64,000 bases of DNA from Desulfomicrobium apsheronum (GTDB lineage Bacteria; Desulfobacterota; Desulfovibrionia; Desulfovibrionales; Desulfomicrobiaceae). The DNA lies in contig NZ_FORX01000009.1 of NCBI RefSeq assembly GCF_900114115.1, forward strand, positions 1-64,000, written 5' to 3'. Both the position numbers and the translations under genes were made by a program. Below the pieces are notes generated by a model, which was not told where the DNA came from, searched no databases, and worked only from the letters and a program-made list of their open reading frames with translations. Below are positions 62,488-64,000 of the stretch, in pieces (position 1 is the stretch's first letter; each line of letters begins with the position of its first letter).

Positions 62488-63776
62488 GATGCGCCCTCCA
62501 CCCATTCCCTGACAGCGCGCTGGAAAGCCTTGCCCCGCTCCTTGTAGTTGGCGAAGAGGTCAAAACTGGCCGTGGCCGGCGACAGAAGCACGCATTCTCC
62601 GCTTCGGGCGTCGGCGGCGGCCCTGAACAAGGCCTCTTCCAGCGTTGCGTCCCAACTGATTTCCTTGCCGCAACCGCTCCAGGCCGCTTCGAAAATTTCC
62701 CGCGACTGCCCGAACAGATACACGCCGCGAACCTTCTCGCGCAGAATCGGCACCACCGCACAGAGATCACCGCCCTTGAACACGCCTCCGGCCAAAAGAC
62801 GCACGGGGCGGTCCTGGCTTTTGAGTGCCGCGATCATGGAGTCAATGGTCGTGGACTTGGAATCATCGATAAAAACGATGCCCTTGTGCTCCGCGACCGC
62901 CTCAATGCGATGCGGCAGGGTGGCAAAACCGTCGATCCCGCGCTGCACATCCTCCTCGGAAAGCCCGAAATAGCGGCACGCCAGATAGGCCGCCTCCATG
63001 TTTTCCCGATTGTGCTCACCGGGCAGCCCCGGGCATTCAAAGCGTGGGCTGGCCACGAAATAGACCCTGCGACCCTGGGTGAAATTTCGTCTCTCAAGCT
63101 CATCCTTCATGGACAACGGCACCACGGCCAAATCCGATGCATCCATGTGCCCGAACATGGAGAGCTTTGCGCTCAAATACTCTTCCATGGTCTCGTGGTA
63201 ATCGAGGTGGTTGGCCGAAAAATTGAGCAGCACGCCCACCCGGGGATGAAAGGACGGGGAGTTCTGCAACTGAAAGCTCGACACTTCGAGCACCAGGATG
63301 TCGGCCTGCTCGCCTCCCAGCAGATATTCACACAGGGGCGTGCCGATATTGCCGCCGGTGAAGACCTTCTTGCCGTTGGCTTCGAGAATGCGGCCGATGA
63401 GGGTCGTGGTGGTGGTTTTGCCGTTGGTTCCAGTCACCGCTATGATGGGTTCGGACACAAACCAGCTCGCCAGTTCCAGTTCGGAAACCACCTGCACGCC
63501 CGCAGGCAGAAGGTGCGCGACTTTCGAGCGGGCTATGCCCGGGCTGAGCACGATCAGGTTGGCGCCCGCGAAATGCTCTGGCTCGTGCTCGCCCGCGCAG
63601 ACCGTGAAGCCCAGATCGGCGGGGACCTTGGCGGCACTGGCTTCGTTCTTCTCCAGCACGCGCACCGACGCGCCCATCTTCACCAGAAGACGCGCCGCCG
63701 CGATACCCGAGGCTCCCGCCCCCAGCACGATCGCGATGTGACCGCGAAGCTGATCTTCATGGATGAATTCGCGCAT
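62484..63776 (-). CDS. murD: UDP-N-acetylmuramoylalanine-D-glutamate ligase MurD
   Basis: The 430-residue Mur ligase has the N-terminal [16 protein letters not shown], the ATP loop [23 protein letters not shown] and [18 protein letters not shown] in the C-domain. It adds D-Glu. It lies 7 bp after mraY and overlaps ftsW. Confidence 0.97.
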   Translation of the reverse strand: MREFIHEDQLRGHIAIVLGAGASGIAAARLLVKMGASVRVLEKNEASAAKVPADLGFTVCAGEHEPEHFAGANLIVLSPGIARSKVAHLLPAGVQVVSELELASWFVSEPIIAVTGTNGKTTTTTLIGRILEANGKKVFTGGNIGTPLCEYLLGGEQADILVLEVSSFQLQNSPSFHPRVGVLLNFSANHLDYHETMEEYLSAKLSMFGHMDASDLAVVPLSMKDELERRNFTQGRRVYFVASPRFECPGLPGEHNRENMEAAYLACRYFGLSEEDVQRGIDGFATLPHRIEAVAEHKGIVFIDDSKSTTIDSMIAALKSQDRPVRLLAGGVFKGGDLCAVVPILREKVRGVYLFGQSREIFEAAWSGCGKEISWDATLEEALFRAAADARSGECVLLSPATASFDLFANYKERGKAFQRAVREWVEGAS

Positions 63777-63783
63777 GCCCTTC

Positions 63784-64000
63784 CTACCTCAACTTCAGTG
63801 TTCCCAGAGCCATGACCGCCAAAAGAAGCGACAGAATCCAGAAACGGATGATGATTTTCGACTCGTGAATGCCTTTCTTCTCGAAATGATGATGCAGAGG
63901 GGCCATGCGAAAGATGCGCTTCCCGCCGCTGACCTTGAAATATCCGACCTGCAGGATCACCGACAGGGTCTCGACCACGAAGAGGCCGCCCACGATGACC
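63784..64000 (-). CDS. mraY: Phospho-MurNAc-pentapeptide transferase MraY, C-terminal part
   Basis: The gene runs off the right edge. The visible 71 residues contain [40 protein letters not shown] in parts, including the MAPLHHHFE motif unique to MraY, and a last membrane helix ([14 protein letters not shown]). It makes lipid I. Confidence 0.96.
   Translation of the reverse strand, partial: VIVGGLFVVETLSVILQVGYFKVSGGKRIFRMAPLHHHFEKKGIHESKIIIRFWILSLLLAVMALGTLKLR

Overview
The right third of the window carries a division and cell-wall cluster in the order mraY-murD-ftsW-murG-murC-ftsQ-ftsA-ftsZ. Nearby are a peptidoglycan hydrolase/L,D-transpeptidase pair, a Pal lipoprotein and a large family of periplasmic metal-handling proteins. 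Two reading frames are interrupted by UGA exactly where Cys or Sec would be expected. Together this suggests a selenocysteine-using, Gram-negative deltaproteobacterium of the Desulfovibrionales type (Desulfomicrobium-like). This placement is inferred from gene content; no rRNA is present.

Positions 1-40434 look like one integrated genomic island. Its right boundary is a 3' fragment of a tRNA-Leu(UAA) gene at 40377-40434, next to a tyrosine recombinase (38937-40211) and its candidate arm sites. The intact tRNA is expected left of the window, so the island exceeds 40 kb. From left to right it holds: (1) debris with a truncated UPF0060 gene, an MCP fragment and a transposase tail, plus a UGA-containing BFD/CopZ-like [2Fe-2S] protein at the left edge; (2) a minus-strand operon of a CcmF/NrfE-type haem lyase, a TPR protein, a probable new selenoprotein (UshA-like fold, CPDU motif, good SECIS-like hairpin), a Zn/Cd/Pb P-type ATPase and an M23 peptidase-like protein; (3) an IS200/IS605 element; (4) a metal-stress block with two SHOCT/ZraP-like operons, an EF-hand Gly-rich protein and a ZraS/ZraR-type two-component system, with three sigma-54 type promoters that could form one ZraR regulon; (5) a minus-strand mobile-element operon (17.1-24.5 kb): ERF annealing protein, PD-(D/E)XK Fe-S nuclease, MoxR-type AAA+, WGR-like protein, DUF3150 protein, CobT-like VWA protein and three coupled microproteins, with recurrent hairpin-U tract-SD modules between genes; (6) a plus-strand type I restriction-modification operon with two unrecognised genes between hsdM and hsdS, an FRG-domain gene and a following Vsr/DUF559-like nuclease; (7) an AT-rich minus-strand segment with a Gp2/YfjJ-like HUH protein, a phage-type recombination-associated protein, an unrecognised 489-residue protein and the integrase.

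Right of the att site is probable chromosome: a MazF toxin with an overlapping upstream partner, a MepK-like/YcbB-like pair, Pal, UspA, a polar amino-acid ABC importer lacking its ATPase gene, a TonB-dependent receptor divergent from a beta-propeller GGDEF sensor, a radical SAM protein and the dcw cluster, which lacks murB between murC and ftsQ.
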